Below, one piece after another: positions 17,179-25,586 of a stretch of DNA of 64,000 bases. Position 1 is the stretch's first letter. Every line of letters starts with the position of its first letter. Made by a program: the position numbers and the translations under genes. The DNA comes from Streptomyces sp. NBC_00582 (lineage in GTDB: Bacteria; Actinomycetota; Actinomycetes; Streptomycetales; Streptomycetaceae), in contig NZ_CP107773.1 of assembly GCF_036345155.1 (NCBI RefSeq), positions 248,001 to 312,000 on the forward strand, read 5' to 3'. Under the pieces are notes generated by a model. The model searched no databases. It saw only the letters and a list, made by a program, of their open reading frames with translations, and was not told where the DNA came from.

Positions 17179-17724
17179 TCAGCTGTCGGGGAGGATCATG
17201 CGCTGGGTACGTACGTCCCAGCGGCACTCGGAGTAGAGCCGGTTGAGGTCGGGCATGGCGTCGGAGGCGTCGGCCGAGCAGCTCTCCCATCCGTTCGGGC
17301 CGATCCGGGAGTAGAACCCGTACTCGATGCACTCGGCATCGCCGGGCCACTGGCCCGACCAGGTAGTCCTGCACCGGTCGCCTTCGTGGCCGCAGCCGAA
17401 GCGCTGGAGGCCTGTGAAGGCGCACCGTGCGACGGTGCAGTGGTCCATGTGCAAGGACCCGACGGAGACGAGGCAGCGCGGACAGGGCCCGTTGGCGAAG
17501 CGGTTTTGTGCGGCGACGACCGTCAGATGCTGGAGGCGGGCGCCGATCCACCCGGCCTTGTGGTCGACCAGAGTCTTGGCCAGGACATGGGACAGGTTCC
17601 GCGGCCCGGTGACGACGATGTCGCCCGTCTCGGTGACGGCCAGTTCGACGGTGGTGTAGCTGGTGCCGGTGATCAGGTTGAACGTGTAGGGGCCGCTGGT
17701 GAGTTCGGCCCGGCTGGTGGTCAC
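17179..17724 (-). CDS. Cysteine-rich hypothetical protein
   Basis: I do not recognise the family. The product is 181 residues from the GTG at 17724, which has AGAAAGA upstream. The N-terminal half looks like a beta-rich domain (YTFNLITGTSYTTVELAVTETGDIVV in part). The C-terminal half has a series of cysteines and histidines (PCPRCLVS, HMDHCTVARC, FGCGHEGDRC, CIEYG, CSAD, ECRW) that could form two zinc or disulfide sites. There is no signal peptide, so zinc binding is more likely. It is the second gene of the operon that ends with the TGT-like and Mom-like genes. Confidence 0.6.
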   Translation of the reverse strand: MTTSRAELTSGPYTFNLITGTSYTTVELAVTETGDIVVTGPRNLSHVLAKTLVDHKAGWIGARLQHLTVVAAQNRFANGPCPRCLVSVGSLHMDHCTVARCAFTGLQRFGCGHEGDRCRTTWSGQWPGDAECIEYGFYSRIGPNGWESCSADASDAMPDLNRLYSECRWDVRTQRMILPDS

Positions 17725-17773
17725 GAGGGGGGGTCTTTCTGGGACGGGGAAGCGGCCGGGATGACCGGCCGGA

Positions 17774-18640
17774 TCAGGCGAGCGGAGGAGTGGGCATGGG
17801 CCCGAGGAGCGTGCCGTAGGTGTTCTCGAACGCCTCGGCGGTCCCGTCACAGCCGGTGCAGGAGTCACGGCCCGTGACGCATCCGTGCGCGCATGGGGTT
17901 CCGTACAGGCTGCTGCACATGGCCTTCACCGCGACGTCGGCGCGGTGGCCCGTCCAGGAGCGTCCGAGATCGGGACCGTTGGTGATCTCGGCGCGCGGAC
18001 GGCCGTGTTCGTCCCGGCTCAACAGCACGTGACGGCTCTCGTAGTGGAAGAGCAGCCCGGTGGGTGCGGTGTAGACGCTGCTGGGCGAGTGGATGCCGTG
18101 AACGCGATGGTCACGGCACAGGTCGTTCCACACGGCGTCCGCGTGCTCGGCAGAGCGGGACGCTCGGGATGTGGAGGCGTAACCGAGGTAGATCCGGGCT
18201 CCTTCGTGCTCTGCGTGGATGTCGAGGCGGACGCGCAGCTGGAATCGGAGGCCGTACCAGGTGCCCCGGGTGACCAGGTCGTCGAAGGTCTCGGGGGTGG
18301 TGTGGGGCAGCCGGACCATTTCGACATAGGCGCGGCGGGACGACGTGGCGCCGGCGATCCATCCGGTCGCCTTGCCGTGTGCGCGGCCGTTGCCGATGAC
18401 CTTCAATGCTGCGTCGGAGATCAGCAGACGCTCGCGCTGGCGAAGGCCCTGGGCGGCGGCATGGCCGTCCTCAGTGAGGAAGTAGTGGCCCTTGTCGTTC
18501 ACGGTGGCGAGGCCGATGGACACCAGGCGCGCGCCGTCGGGGGCGTGGACGTTTCCGCTGGAATTGCCGAGCGCGGCAAGTAGTGCGGAGTCCTCCAGGG
18601 CGTTGACGTCGGTAAACGGCGCGGTGGGGGAGAGGGGCAT
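17774..18640 (-). CDS. Hypothetical protein, first gene of the TGT-Mom operon
   Basis: The product is 288 residues of unknown family. The first about 110 residues look like a winged-helix or replication-initiator-like region (LEDSALLAALGN, TVNDKGHYFLTEDGHAAAQGL). The middle is beta-rich, and the C-terminus carries a Cys cluster (CAHGCVTGRDSCTGCDG). The ATG at 18640 is well supported by GAGGAA seven bases upstream. It is transcribed from the repeated promoter at 18779-18807, leaving a leader of about 130 bases. A nucleic-acid-binding role is possible from the Cys cluster but is not shown. Confidence 0.6.
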   Translation of the reverse strand: MPLSPTAPFTDVNALEDSALLAALGNSSGNVHAPDGARLVSIGLATVNDKGHYFLTEDGHAAAQGLRQRERLLISDAALKVIGNGRAHGKATGWIAGATSSRRAYVEMVRLPHTTPETFDDLVTRGTWYGLRFQLRVRLDIHAEHEGARIYLGYASTSRASRSAEHADAVWNDLCRDHRVHGIHSPSSVYTAPTGLLFHYESRHVLLSRDEHGRPRAEITNGPDLGRSWTGHRADVAVKAMCSSLYGTPCAHGCVTGRDSCTGCDGTAEAFENTYGTLLGPMPTPPLA

Positions 18641-18778
18641 GGTCTTCCTCGCGGTGGTGAAGGCCGCCGCCTTGCTCGGCATCCGGGCGGTCCCGGTGGC
18701 CAGGGGCGGCGGCCAGCGCTGACGCGCAGCGCGGTCAGGGTGGAGCCGGAGGCGCAACATGCGCGCCCAACTCCCCTA

Positions 18779-18807
18779 ATAATACTGCTGTAAATCCAAT
18801 TACACAA
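18779..18807 (-). promoter_or_regulatory. Repeated promoter, copy 1
   Basis: Reading leftward: -35 TTGTGT (18807-18802), 17-base spacer starting AATTGG and ending G, -10 TATTAT (18784-18779). It is the only copy with TTGTGT rather than TTGCNT. It serves the 18640-14782 operon and overlaps the TAA stop of the gene before it. Confidence 0.88.
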
Positions 18808-19261
18808 TCTCGGCTGAGGTTTCCTCGGCCACGGTCTTCCCGAGTTCGGTCCGGAACGGGATTCCGTCGCCCGGCGTCGGGTTGCCCTGCTCGTCGCGGA
18901 GCTCCACGAGGAGCAGGCGGGCCAGGGCGTGCGCCGTCGGCCATGCCACCGTCCGCGCCAGCCGGCCGTCGGGACCGACTCCCTCGGTCAGGGCACGGAG
19001 TTGTCCGTCGTTGAGGGCAACACGGCGCCCCGCCGCGGTGATGATGAACGGACGCGCCTCGGAGTCGGGGGCCTTCAGGTCCTGCAGTGCGTCGTCGCCC
19101 TCGAGCACGTAGCCGTCGGCATCGTCGCGGTACACGTACTTGTTCTCGACGAACAGGGCCAACAGCTTCCTGCCGACGCTGGCCGGCAGATGCCCGTCAG
19201 GATGCACGGACGCCTTCCTCAAGTGGGCGAAAGCGGCGGCGGAGAGGGGCGCGGACGTCAT
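18800..19261 (-). CDS. Hypothetical protein
   Basis: The product is 153 residues of unknown family, mixed alpha/beta, with no membrane segment. The N-terminal region (SAAAFAHLRKASVHPDGHLPASVGRKLLALF in part) resembles a small winged-helix, and a LALF-ENKYVYRD stretch may be a wing. The ATG at 19261 shares one base with the upstream stop (TGATG), so translation is coupled to the 242-residue gene. The TAA stop lies inside the next repeated promoter. Confidence 0.6.
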   Translation of the reverse strand: MTSAPLSAAAFAHLRKASVHPDGHLPASVGRKLLALFVENKYVYRDDADGYVLEGDDALQDLKAPDSEARPFIITAAGRRVALNDGQLRALTEGVGPDGRLARTVAWPTAHALARLLLVELRDEQGNPTPGDGIPFRTELGKTVAEETSAEIV

Positions 19262-19989
19262 CAGGGAATCTCCAGAGGGGAGCGGGAAGTGTTGGAGGAG
19301 GTCGAGGTGGAGGCGGCGATCGCGGCGGCGACCGCGGCGCGGGCGGCTTCGGCCGACAGGTTCCGCATCTCGAGCATGACCGTCTCGGCGTCGCCGTTGG
19401 CGTCGGCGGTGACGCGGATCGTCGGCACGCAGTGGCTGGTCGGGCGGCGGGTGTGGTTGGGCAGCCGGTCCTTTCCGTCCCAGGCGAGCAGCAGCGCGCG
19501 GGGGTGATTGCGAGCCGACGGGTGATTGCGGGTCGGGCCGGTGATGCCGTCGACGGTGGCGATCAGGGCTGCTGCTGCCTGACGGCGCTTCTCCTTGCCG
19601 CGGGCCTCGGCAACCCGGGCGATCCACATCTCGTGCGCCGCGCGCAGGGTGGGGAGCAGCCGGCGCTGGATCTCGCCCGCGACCTGCTGGGGCTTGCCGA
19701 GCTTGCCGGGGGCCATGCCGATGCAGCCAGTCGTGATGGACGAGGTGCTGACCTCGTCACGGTTGACGTCGTTGGGCGCGTCGGGCAGCCGTCCTTCGGC
19801 GATCAGGCGTCCTTCGCGGGTGTCATAGGTGGAGATGTGCAGGGCGACGGCCTGGCCCTTGGGGTTGCCGATCAGGACAACGCCGGGGTCTTCTGCATCG
19901 GCCGTCACGGTCAGGACGCCCCAGTCGACGCCGAGGTGGGAGGCGATGAGGGGGGCGGCGTTCTTCAATCGGGTGGTGTGGTCGGTCAT
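19261..19989 (-). CDS. Hypothetical protein
   Basis: The product is 242 residues and not recognised. The first half has an alpha/beta look (WGVLTVTADAEDPGVVLIGNPKGQAVALHIS in part). A basic helix (EARGKEKRRQAAAALI) follows, and an Ala/Ser-rich tail ends the protein. The ATG at 19989 follows GGAGACAACCTCC at good spacing. It is the first cistron behind promoter copy 2, with an untranslated leader of roughly 280 bases in which I see no gene. Confidence 0.6.
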   Translation of the reverse strand: MTDHTTRLKNAAPLIASHLGVDWGVLTVTADAEDPGVVLIGNPKGQAVALHISTYDTREGRLIAEGRLPDAPNDVNRDEVSTSSITTGCIGMAPGKLGKPQQVAGEIQRRLLPTLRAAHEMWIARVAEARGKEKRRQAAAALIATVDGITGPTRNHPSARNHPRALLLAWDGKDRLPNHTRRPTSHCVPTIRVTADANGDAETVMLEMRNLSAEAARAAVAAAIAASTSTSSNTSRSPLEIP

Positions 19990-20280
19990 GGAGGTTGTCT
20001 CCTGTGTTGTTGACCGGGCGGTCGGCGGAGGGTGAGGCGCGGCAGGTAGCGCCGCCCTGCCTCGACATAGGGAATTACGCCGCCAGCTCGCCGGGCCTGC
20101 CTCAGAAGGTCGTTGAGGGTCCGCGTTCGGAAGACCGTGTGCTTTTTCAGGTGGGGGGCGTGTGATGCGCCTGGACAGCCGGCCCAGGGGCCAGTGGCCT
20201 ATGAACGGAACCGGGAGTAGAGCATGGGCATGCGGAGTTCTTCAAAGATGATGCGGGGCGGGAGACGCCATCTGCCGACG

Positions 20281-20309
20281 ACCCTACATCTATATTTCCA
20301 TTTACGCAA
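20281..20309 (-). promoter_or_regulatory. Repeated promoter, copy 2
   Basis: Reading leftward: -35 TTGCGT (20309-20304), 17-base spacer starting AAATGG, -10 TAGGGT (20286-20281). It starts one base past the stop codon of the DUF4007 gene and serves the 19989-18800 pair. Confidence 0.88.
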
Positions 20310-21287
20310 TTACCGATAGTGGGAGGTGAGGACGCGTTCGGCGAGGACGCGCGGCTCGTCGCCGAACGACAGCAGGGTCTGCCCGTCGACGGCCGAGTCG
20401 ACAACGGACAGGTCGCTCCCAAGGGTGCGCGCGGTTCGCTCGACGGCTCTGCGGAGCACGGGCTCGTTGGCCAGCAGAAGCCGTCCCGGTCCTCCGGGGG
20501 CCGAGGCGAGCGCCGCGAGAGACATGGTGCCGGGGCCCTGGTGGCCGGCGGAGCGGGCGTAGTCGAGACAGGCGTAGGTCAGGATGGCCGCGGGGGCGCC
20601 GTCGGGGCGGTTGCGCTGCAGGCGGATCTGCCGGCCCCGCACGGCCGCCGCGCGGAAGGCGGGGACACCCGGTGCGTCGTCGAAGGTGAGGATGTTCAGC
20701 TGCCGGAACGGACTGGACAGGATCTCCTCAATGCTTGCCCGTGGCGCGTCCTCGGTCGTGGGCGGCGCGTACATGGCGAGCAGCGCGGTCAGGTCCCGGT
20801 CCACGACGTTGTCGCTGGGGACTCGCCAGCCGCTGCGGTCCGCCGCCCGCTGCACGGAAGCCCGCAGCTCCGCACGGCTGAAGAGACTCATCCCCCATCC
20901 CGCGAACAGGTGCCAGAACGTGGGGACATGGCAGGGGCGCGCGCTCAGCAGCCACCAGTGCAGCAGCCAGAGTGTCCCCGGCTCCTCAAGCCACGGGTCG
21001 GCGCCGTCCTCGTCCAGCAGCCACCGGCCGCGCTCGGTGGCCGTATAGCGGGTGGGGGCGCGGCCGCCGTCCACCGGCTCGATGAGACCGAAGGCCTGCG
21101 CCCAGAAGCGCATCGCGGGCACCATCGAGGAACCGACGGCGAACAGAACGGGCGCCTCGGGCCGCGAGAAGGCCTGCGGGTCCTGGCCGACCGCGGCGTG
21201 GACCTTGGGCAGCCAGCCCCACTTCGGCGGGTAAGAGCCGTGCCGGGCGAAGCGTGGCAGGCAGGTGTCCAGCGGGCCCTCGCTCAT
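20310..21287 (-). CDS. DUF4007 family protein
   Basis: The product is 325 residues and shows the DUF4007 pattern: FARHGSYPPKWGWLPK near the start, VLFAVGSSMVPAMRFWAQAFGLI, then a WLLHWWLLS segment and helical C-terminal parts. DUF4007 genes are often next to PAPS-reductase-like and other genes of DNA phosphorothioation or related defence systems. None of those partners is visible here, so this copy may be a decoy, regulator or remnant. The ATG overlaps the preceding stop (ATGA). It is the last gene of the operon behind promoter copy 3. Confidence 0.8.
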   Translation of the reverse strand: MSEGPLDTCLPRFARHGSYPPKWGWLPKVHAAVGQDPQAFSRPEAPVLFAVGSSMVPAMRFWAQAFGLIEPVDGGRAPTRYTATERGRWLLDEDGADPWLEEPGTLWLLHWWLLSARPCHVPTFWHLFAGWGMSLFSRAELRASVQRAADRSGWRVPSDNVVDRDLTALLAMYAPPTTEDAPRASIEEILSSPFRQLNILTFDDAPGVPAFRAAAVRGRQIRLQRNRPDGAPAAILTYACLDYARSAGHQGPGTMSLAALASAPGGPGRLLLANEPVLRRAVERTARTLGSDLSVVDSAVDGQTLLSFGDEPRVLAERVLTSHYR

Positions 21288-22138
21288 CGTCCGGCCTCCG
21301 CCCGTGCAGCAGCCTCGGACCCCCGGCCGGATTTCCACGAGAGGTGAACGACCGTGGGGCGCTCGCCGGGTGAGTACACGAAGTGCCACTTCAGCCCTTC
21401 TCCGTCCGTCATGCGTCGCCGTCCCGCGCCATTCGACGGGCGGTCGGGCTGTACCTGCATGCCGCGGGCGTGTGCGGCCTCGACCACTTTCCGGCCGGTC
21501 GATCGCGTGAACTCCGTGCCGAGCACCTCGCGGGCGAAGCGGCGCAGCACCAGGTTGGTGTAGCGGATGGGCAGTTCGGTCTGCAGTTCTCGGACCCAGC
21601 CCTTCTCCTTGCGTCGACTCCGGCTGGGGACCCCAGACTTGACCTGGGCGTACGTCCTCTCGCCGTGGGGGGTGCTGTAGCTGATGACGCGGGTGGCATC
21701 GGCGGAGAGCAGGACGGCGAATCGCTCGTCGGCCAGCAGCCGCCAGGTGCCGTTCTCGAAGCGTTGATGCTTGCCGGTGGAGATGAGGTTCTTCAGCAGG
21801 CGGCGGATCTCGGTCTCCGCCGTCGACGTGTCGCCGCCGTGCTTTGTGCGGTACTGGTCGATCGCCGAGCGCGTGACCTGGATCTTCGGGTCGTAAGCCT
21901 TCTCCGGGGTCAGCGGCAGTGTCTCGGTGGTGAGGGGAAGACACTGATGGGGGGGACGGGCCGGCTGCGGTGCATCTGTTCGCTCGTGCCGGTGCGGGCG
22001 GAGGAAGCCTGCACAGGCGCCGCACCACTCATTGCGCCGGGTCGGCCGGTGGCAGCGGCTGCCGTTGCGCTCGTATCGGGTGCAGTGCCCGCTCCTGGCC
22101 AGAGCGGCCGGGGACGGAGGGGTCGGTGGGGTGTGCAT
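21284..22138 (-). CDS. Hypothetical protein with N-terminal zinc ribbon
   Basis: The product is 284 residues. An N-terminal Cys set (GHCTRYERNGSRCHR, then WCGACAGF, residues 18-46) suggests one zinc site. A helical middle follows (AIDQYRTKHGGDTSTAETEIRRLLKNL) and a basic C-terminal region. I do not recognise the family. The ATG at 22138 follows AAGGA by seven bases. The stop overlaps the DUF4007 start, so the two products are made together and may interact. Confidence 0.6.
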   Translation of the reverse strand: MHTPPTPPSPAALARSGHCTRYERNGSRCHRPTRRNEWCGACAGFLRPHRHERTDAPQPARPPHQCLPLTTETLPLTPEKAYDPKIQVTRSAIDQYRTKHGGDTSTAETEIRRLLKNLISTGKHQRFENGTWRLLADERFAVLLSADATRVISYSTPHGERTYAQVKSGVPSRSRRKEKGWVRELQTELPIRYTNLVLRRFAREVLGTEFTRSTGRKVVEAAHARGMQVQPDRPSNGAGRRRMTDGEGLKWHFVYSPGERPTVVHLSWKSGRGSEAAARAEAGR

Positions 22139-22225
22139 GCGTGGGTCCTTGCAGAGGCGAGAAACGGGTCACGGGCGCGGGCGGGGCCCCGCCCGCCCGG
22201 GCGGATGCCGGGCGGGCGGGGCGGG

Positions 22226-22927
22226 CTACCCCGCGAGACGGCAGTCGAGGCCGAGGACGAGGTGGTCGGGCGGGAGTTCATCCAGGTAGGTGTTGGCCAG
22301 CTCCAGGTAGCGCGTGCTGCCGGTCTCGGCATCGTCGTCGGCGTTCACGAAGGCCGGATTGGTGTGGAGGGTGCCGTCGAGCGTGAGCAGCAAGTCCCCG
22401 GGGACGGCGCGCTGCTGGGCGCGTGCGATGAAGCTGTCGCGGTCCAGTGCGACCAGTGCGACCGCCTCGGCATCCTTGGGCCGTGAGCGGAGCATGTCGA
22501 GTTCTTCCAGGACCTGGATCTGAGGCTGCGCGCGAAACTTGGCCTGCGGCAGGTAGGGGGCCTGAGGGTGTAGTGCACGGAAGTCGCTGAGGGGGACGGC
22601 CGGGGCCATGTACCTGGTCGCCCTCTTCCACGCGTCGAAGAGGTCGGTCGCCTGACCGGCGCGCCATTCGCGCATCGCGTCGAAGTCGAGGAAGGCCCTG
22701 CGTCCGCCGCTGCACCGGAGAGTGCCGTACGCGCGTGGGCTCTGGACGGCGTCGCCGGTCAGCAGCTGCATGTTCGGCTGGATGATGAAATGGGTGTCGT
22801 ACCGCTCGAAGGCGGTCCAGGAGTAAATGTCGTCGCCGTACGGCTCGATCGCCTCGTCGATGGCCGCCGCCCACTCCTTGGGGTCGTCGAGGGGCGGAAG
22901 GCAGACGAGGGTGTGACGGGTGCTCAT
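22226..22927 (-). CDS. Hypothetical protein
   Basis: The product is 233 residues, acidic, alpha/beta, without membrane segments. The N-terminus (TLVCLPPLDDPKEWAAAIDEAIEPYG) looks like a small folded domain. The C-terminus contains VPGDLLLTLDGTLHTNPAF. No known motif is seen. The ATG follows AGGATCAC. It lies second in the operon that ends with DUF4007; a gap of about 85 bases follows it. Confidence 0.55.
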   Translation of the reverse strand: MSTRHTLVCLPPLDDPKEWAAAIDEAIEPYGDDIYSWTAFERYDTHFIIQPNMQLLTGDAVQSPRAYGTLRCSGGRRAFLDFDAMREWRAGQATDLFDAWKRATRYMAPAVPLSDFRALHPQAPYLPQAKFRAQPQIQVLEELDMLRSRPKDAEAVALVALDRDSFIARAQQRAVPGDLLLTLDGTLHTNPAFVNADDDAETGSTRYLELANTYLDELPPDHLVLGLDCRLAG

Positions 22928-23009
22928 GTGATCCTGCGCAGTGGAGTGACGGGGAGGGACCGGCCACGCGGGGGCGGCCGGTCCGTGGGGCTGCCGGGCG
23001 ACGCGGGCG

Positions 23010-23435
23010 TCAAGGAAGCTGGAGGTAGAGGTCGTGGCCGGGTGTGAGGCCGCTCGCCAGGTTGGTGAGGGCCTGGAGGATCTGTTCCGCCTGCCTGGTG
23101 AGGCCTTCCGGCACCGTCAGCTTCTCCTGCCGCTCCATGCCGGTGAGGGGCGCGATGGGCAGATACAGCGAGTCCACGCTGTAGCGGACCGGAAGCGGCT
23201 GGGACCGTGTCGGTTCGAAGGCCATGGCGCGGACCACGAGGTGACGGGCAGTGGCCCCGGCCTCCTGGGCCAGCGCGCTGGCGATGACCGGCATCAGCAG
23301 CCGGGCAAGCTGTGAGAGGTGCCTCCCGGTGAGCCGCTCGCGAGCCGCGAAATGGATCTCATACAGGGCATCACCGTCGAGCTTCGCGATCTGGTCGAGT
23401 ATCGCGCGGGTGTCGGTGCTGTTCTGGGTGGTCAT
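23010..23435 (-). CDS. Hypothetical protein
   Basis: The product is 141 residues, mostly helical, of unknown family. The ATG at 23435 has GAGGAA upstream at about ten bases; a longer reading to 23519 would run into the promoter and is rejected. It is the first gene behind promoter copy 3, with a leader of about 80 bases. No cysteine cluster, signal peptide or DNA-binding motif is obvious. Confidence 0.55.
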   Translation of the reverse strand: MTTQNSTDTRAILDQIAKLDGDALYEIHFAARERLTGRHLSQLARLLMPVIASALAQEAGATARHLVVRAMAFEPTRSQPLPVRYSVDSLYLPIAPLTGMERQEKLTVPEGLTRQAEQILQALTNLASGLTPGHDLYLQLP

Positions 23436-23519
23436 CGGCGGGCCTTCCTCGGAGCAAGACGGTCGCGGCAGTGCCAGCGGCGTTGGCCGGAGTCGCGGCT
23501 TCGCTCCGGTGTACTTCAA

Positions 23520-23548
23520 ATGCTACCTCCGTAAAACCAATTAAGCAA
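23520..23548 (-). promoter_or_regulatory. Repeated promoter, copy 3
   Basis: Reading leftward: -35 TTGCTT (23548-23543), 17-base spacer starting AATTGG, -10 TAGCAT (23525-23520). It begins four bases after the stop of the upstream methylase-like gene and serves the operon 23435 to 20310. Confidence 0.9.
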
Positions 23549-23551
23549 TGT

Positions 23552-24424
23552 TCATGGGTGCGGGTCGGCTACGAACGCGTCCCGGCGCGCCGTGGCGCCC
23601 GCGCGCTCCAGCTGCGCCTGCGCCATACCGCTGTCGCCGGCGAGTGCATCCGCGCAGGCGATCACCACGTCCGAGCCGAGCCGCCACAGGAGGCTGTTGG
23701 CTCCGAGCACGGCCACCGTGAGCGGATCGATTTCGGCGGCGACCCAACGGTATTGAGCCGGGTCCCGGCCCGTGTCGTGCAGCAGGCGGGCCTGCGCCCG
23801 CCACATGGCGCCCGAGCCGGCCGCTGCCTCGCCGATGACCGTGCCCGGCGGAAGGTCATCGGCGAAGTACTCGACCATGTGATCGGTGACGACGTCGGGC
23901 GTGTGGAACGCGCCGCGGCCGCTCTTCTCCCTGCGGTCGCTCAGCTGCTGCAGCAGCCGCCCCAACAGGTCGGTGGCCAGATAGCGCTCGGGGTTCGCGC
24001 CGAACTCAAGGACCCCGCCCTTGAACAGGTGGTGGGTCAGCTCGGTGACGGTGTCGGCAGTCTGCTGCGACGGGTCGGCCAGCCACCGCCACAGCAGATG
24101 TGCTCGCTCGACGAGATACGGCTGGCTGAGCCACAAGTGTGCCCACATCTGCCGGAGCACGGTCACGAGGCCGGCAGGCTCCAGCGCGGCGATGTCGTGG
24201 GCAAGTTCGGGGCTTTCGGCGTCGGCGAGCGGCAGCAGCGCGAGCGCCGCCGTCGTACCCAGGGGAACCTCCAGCGACGAGCCGGAAGGCCACAGCGCCG
24301 TGACCGTGCCGATCAGGCGCCGAGCGTGCTCCTGCGGGTCGGGCAGAAACGCCCGCCGGGCATGCGCCGAGGGGAGCCAGGTCAGATCCCGCAGGAGTGC
24401 CCGGTCGGGTTGTCCACTGCTCAT
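23552..24424 (-). CDS. N6-methylase-like protein lacking the NPPY motif (A)
   Basis: The product is 290 residues. The N-terminal half is helical. The C-terminal half resembles the SAM-binding core of type I HsdM methylases: GAFHTPDVVTDHM, the SAM loop GEAAAGSGAMWRA, then the acidic AAEIDPLTVAV and a DALAGD element. The chain ends soon after, before any NPPY/NPPF catalytic motif. It may therefore bind SAM but not methylate. The ATG has AGGAG six bases upstream. It is coupled closely to a paralogous gene just upstream, so a heterodimer is possible. Confidence 0.7.
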   Translation of the reverse strand: MSSGQPDRALLRDLTWLPSAHARRAFLPDPQEHARRLIGTVTALWPSGSSLEVPLGTTAALALLPLADAESPELAHDIAALEPAGLVTVLRQMWAHLWLSQPYLVERAHLLWRWLADPSQQTADTVTELTHHLFKGGVLEFGANPERYLATDLLGRLLQQLSDRREKSGRGAFHTPDVVTDHMVEYFADDLPPGTVIGEAAAGSGAMWRAQARLLHDTGRDPAQYRWVAAEIDPLTVAVLGANSLLWRLGSDVVIACADALAGDSGMAQAQLERAGATARRDAFVADPHP

Positions 24425-24435
24425 GGTGCTCCTGT

Positions 24436-25506
24436 TCACGCGGCGTGGTCGGCGGTGACGGCGTCGAGCATCCGAACCGCGTCCCGGGTGGCCAGGGCGA
24501 ATGCGGTGGCTTGGCGGATCGTGTCCCGGTGGGCCTGCATCGCGCGCTGGTGAGCGAAGGCCTCGCGGCTCAGGTCGCCCTGGGCCAGCGTGTCGCCCAC
24601 GACCACGACCGCTCCCGGGCCGAGGTCCCACACGACGGCATTGACCGCCGCACCGGCGGCCGCGAGCGGGTTGAGTTCCTGCATGACCCACGTACGCTCG
24701 TGCGGATTCAGCCCGCGCTCGCGCATGCCCTGGACCGCGGATCGGAACATGCCGCCGGTGCCGGCGGTCGGCTCATTAAACGACTCCCCAGCACCCTTGA
24801 CGACGTGGGGACTCTCGGTGGTGCCCATGAGCATGCGCGCCATCAGATCGGTGATCTCGGGAGGGGTGTGGTATTCCCCCAGGCCCTTGCGTGAGCTGTT
24901 GTGCCGAAGGTTGGTGATGGTCCACGACATCAGGTCGATGTCGCAGCGGAAGTACGGGTCGCTGTCTCCGGTGTAGTGGAGCACGCCTGCGCGCAGCGCG
25001 GCCCGGGTGACGGCCGCGATCCCGCGCAGTTCCTGTTCGCCGAGGTCTTCCTCCGTCCAGCGGAAGATCGGTGCGGCGACGTCCATGAGGTCGGGCCGCA
25101 GCATCCAGGTCGCGGCGTACACCTCGGCGTATCCCTTGACCAGGACCCGCGGGGGCTGGGCGGCGATGTAACTGGAGAGAGCGCCTGCATGCATCGCGCC
25201 CTCGGACTTGCTGGGCCACAGTGCCAGGGCCGCGACGACGCCCATCGGGATGTCCATGCGGCTGCTGCCGCAACTCCCGTACCAGGCATCGGCGATCGAT
25301 TCCCCGAGGTCGGCGCCGCTGCGCCGGGTGATGGGGAAGTGGGGCGGGTTGCTGACTCCGGCGTGCCGGGCGCACCCGGGATCGGCACAGTCGGGGCTGT
25401 CGGCGGCCGGCGCCTCAGGAACGAGGGCGAGGGCGGGGGTGGGGGCGGGCTGCCGGACGGAGGACAGGGCCTCCGTGAGACGGGCAGCGAAATCAGGGTG
25501 GGCCAT
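24436..25506 (-). CDS. N6-methylase-like protein lacking the NPPY motif (B)
   Basis: The product is 356 residues and is a distant paralogue of the next gene. Shared features are GLGEYHTPPEITDLM, the SAM loop EPTAGTGGMFRSAV, an acidic MQELNPLAAAG and a GDTLA element. It also ends before any NPPY motif. The N-terminus carries a Cys pair in ADPGCARHAG. The ATG at 25506 follows GAAAG weakly. With its neighbour it may form a SAM-binding pair that senses, caps or competes with host methylases; this is speculation from motif content only. Confidence 0.7.
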   Translation of the reverse strand: MAHPDFAARLTEALSSVRQPAPTPALALVPEAPAADSPDCADPGCARHAGVSNPPHFPITRRSGADLGESIADAWYGSCGSSRMDIPMGVVAALALWPSKSEGAMHAGALSSYIAAQPPRVLVKGYAEVYAATWMLRPDLMDVAAPIFRWTEEDLGEQELRGIAAVTRAALRAGVLHYTGDSDPYFRCDIDLMSWTITNLRHNSSRKGLGEYHTPPEITDLMARMLMGTTESPHVVKGAGESFNEPTAGTGGMFRSAVQGMRERGLNPHERTWVMQELNPLAAAGAAVNAVVWDLGPGAVVVVGDTLAQGDLSREAFAHQRAMQAHRDTIRQATAFALATRDAVRMLDAVTADHAA

Positions 25507-25586
25507 GAGAGAGCTGACTTTCGTGCTGTGCTGGTGAATTGCGTCGGGATCAGAGGGCGCGGCAGGTGTCTGCGGCGACCGCGTTG

